Shown here in pieces: positions 14,941 to 16,411 of a DNA stretch of 16,411 nt. The position numbers were made by a program, and so were the translations under genes. The DNA comes from Gemmatimonadota bacterium (GTDB lineage: Bacteria; Gemmatimonadota; Gemmatimonadetes; Longimicrobiales; Gaopeijiaceae). The stretch covers positions 1 through 16,411 of the forward strand of contig JACQVC010000243.1 in the NCBI GenBank assembly GCA_016209995.1, read 5' to 3'. Within the stretch, counting starts at the first letter, position 1, and each line of letters begins with the position of its first letter. The notes beneath the pieces are model-generated. The model ran no database searches. It saw nothing but the letters and a program-made list of their open reading frames with translations, and was not told where the DNA came from.

Positions 14941-15767
14941 GGAAGGGGGTGATGCTGGGAACGCCGGGCCCGGTCGCCGCGCTGCTCTTCGGGTTGCTCG
15001 CCCTGGATTGGTTCCCGGCCGCGCAGCCGCTTGCGGCGCAGCGCTTCGGACGCCGCGATCTCATGGACCCGTACGAGTGTGCCGAGCTGCGCGCCGCCTA
15101 CAGCGGCAAGTTCACGTTCCTGCGACTCTACTATTCGCGGCCCAACCGCGCCGGAGGGTACTTCCGTCGCGGACGGGGATGGGGTTGGGACGGCTGGGCT
15201 CACGATTGCCCGGTTGCCGAGCGCCATCTGATGACGATCATCGAGGAGCTTACCTCGATCGCGCCCAATCGCGACGGGAGCAACTCGCTCGCCGCCGACG
15301 ATCCCGAGATCTTCAAGTACCCCGTCGCTTACATCTCCGAGCCGGGACAGTGGGCCCTTACCGATGCCGAAGCTTTGAACTTGAGGAAGTACCTGGAGAA
15401 GGGTGGATTTCTCATCGTGGACGATTTCAACGGACGGGACTGGTTCAATTTCGAGGAGATCATGCTCCAGGTCCTGCCGAACGCCCACATCGTGCGGCTC
15501 GACCAGTCCCACGAGATCTTCAACTCGTTCTTCTACATCGACTCGCTCGATCGGCTGACCGACCCGACCAGCTACGGTTTGCCTTCGGAGTTCCACGGCA
15601 TCTTCGAGGACAACGACCCCAGCAAGCGGCTGATGGTGATCGTGAACTACAATAATGATATCGGTGACGCCTGGGAGTGGTCCGACACGGGCTACATCCC
15701 GGTCGACCTGACGAACGAGGCGTACAAGCTCGGCATCAACTATCTGGTTTATTCGATGACGCACTGA
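14937..15767 (+). CDS. Secreted DUF4159 domain protein
   Basis: The product has 276 residues. A hydrophobic N-terminal segment (about 11-26) and LAAQ near residue 35 look like a cleavable signal peptide. The remainder is a single DUF4159 domain, a GATase-like fold of unknown function that recurs beside MoxR and DUF58/vWA genes. Hallmarks are [32 protein letters not shown], then [27 protein letters not shown], and near the C-terminus [11 protein letters not shown]. In some families this domain is fused to a membrane protein; here it is free and exported. It overlaps the previous gene by four bases and has a strong Shine-Dalgarno sequence. The MoxR gene begins 44 bases downstream. I see no catalytic triad, so a binding or structural role is likely. 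The domain identification is firm; the function is not known. Confidence 0.87.
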   Translation: MRKGVMLGTPGPVAALLFGLLALDWFPAAQPLAAQRFGRRDLMDPYECAELRAAYSGKFTFLRLYYSRPNRAGGYFRRGRGWGWDGWAHDCPVAERHLMTIIEELTSIAPNRDGSNSLAADDPEIFKYPVAYISEPGQWALTDAEALNLRKYLEKGGFLIVDDFNGRDWFNFEEIMLQVLPNAHIVRLDQSHEIFNSFFYIDSLDRLTDPTSYGLPSEFHGIFEDNDPSKRLMVIVNYNNDIGDAWEWSDTGYIPVDLTNEAYKLGINYLVYSMTH

Positions 15768-15798
15768 GGAGCTGGTCAGCGACGAACCCTGAACCGAC

Positions 15799-15805
15799 GA
15801 AGAGG
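15799..15805 (+). promoter_or_regulatory. Ribosome binding site deciding the MoxR start
   Basis: GAAGAGG ends six bases before ATG 15812. The nearer in-frame ATG at 15806 directly abuts this purine run and would have no spacing, so 15812 is the better start. The short gap 15768-15798 holds no hairpin or promoter that I can see, so read-through from the DUF4159 gene is likely. Confidence 0.65.
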
Positions 15806-15811
15806 ATGGAG

Positions 15812-16411
<600 letters not shown>

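Overview
The window is GC-rich, Gram-negative-type chromosomal DNA with little space between genes. It combines a SprA/Sov-type outer-membrane translocon gene, LptF/LptG-type lipopolysaccharide exporter permeases and a MoxR/DUF4159/von Willebrand-type gene cluster. That combination points to the FCB superphylum. With high GC and heavily Arg/Ala/Gly-rich proteins, Gemmatimonadota is my best guess. This is inference: there is no rRNA or other phylogenetic marker here.

Region 1 (1-506) is a small cassette. A four-helix-bundle (S23/IVS-like) protein gene is enclosed by a perfect inverted repeat of at least 34 bp (1-34 and 473-506). The left arm runs into five tandem octamers that form a G-quadruplex-type motif. 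The gene has lower GC (about 59% by hand count) than the neighbouring operon (about 70-77% in the stretches I counted). The right arm also encodes the last residues and the stop codon of the next gene.

Region 2 (487-6357, minus strand) is one very large gene for a SprA-like outer-membrane protein of 1956 residues, with a TTG start. It is divergent from everything to its right.

Region 3 (6408 to the right edge, plus strand) looks like one long operon. It begins behind a good sigma70-like promoter that lies inside the 5' end of the SprA gene. Two LptF/LptG-family permeases come first. They are followed by a membrane-anchored von Willebrand A protein with an intact metal site and a GATase-like segment, a secreted cysteine-free caspase/legumain-like protein, a secreted TPR-HExxH-TPR metallopeptidase-like protein, a secreted DUF4159 protein, and the start of a MoxR-family AAA+ ATPase cut by the window edge. 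Three consecutive gene junctions overlap by 1-4 bases, which suggests translational coupling.

My reading is that the operon couples the inner-membrane end of lipid A/LPS export to a MoxR-centred envelope module. That module has sensor or scaffold domains (vWA, GATase-like folds, TPR) and two protease-like folds, one of which appears to lack its nucleophile. The function of this module, and of the inverted-repeat cassette at the left edge, is not known to me.
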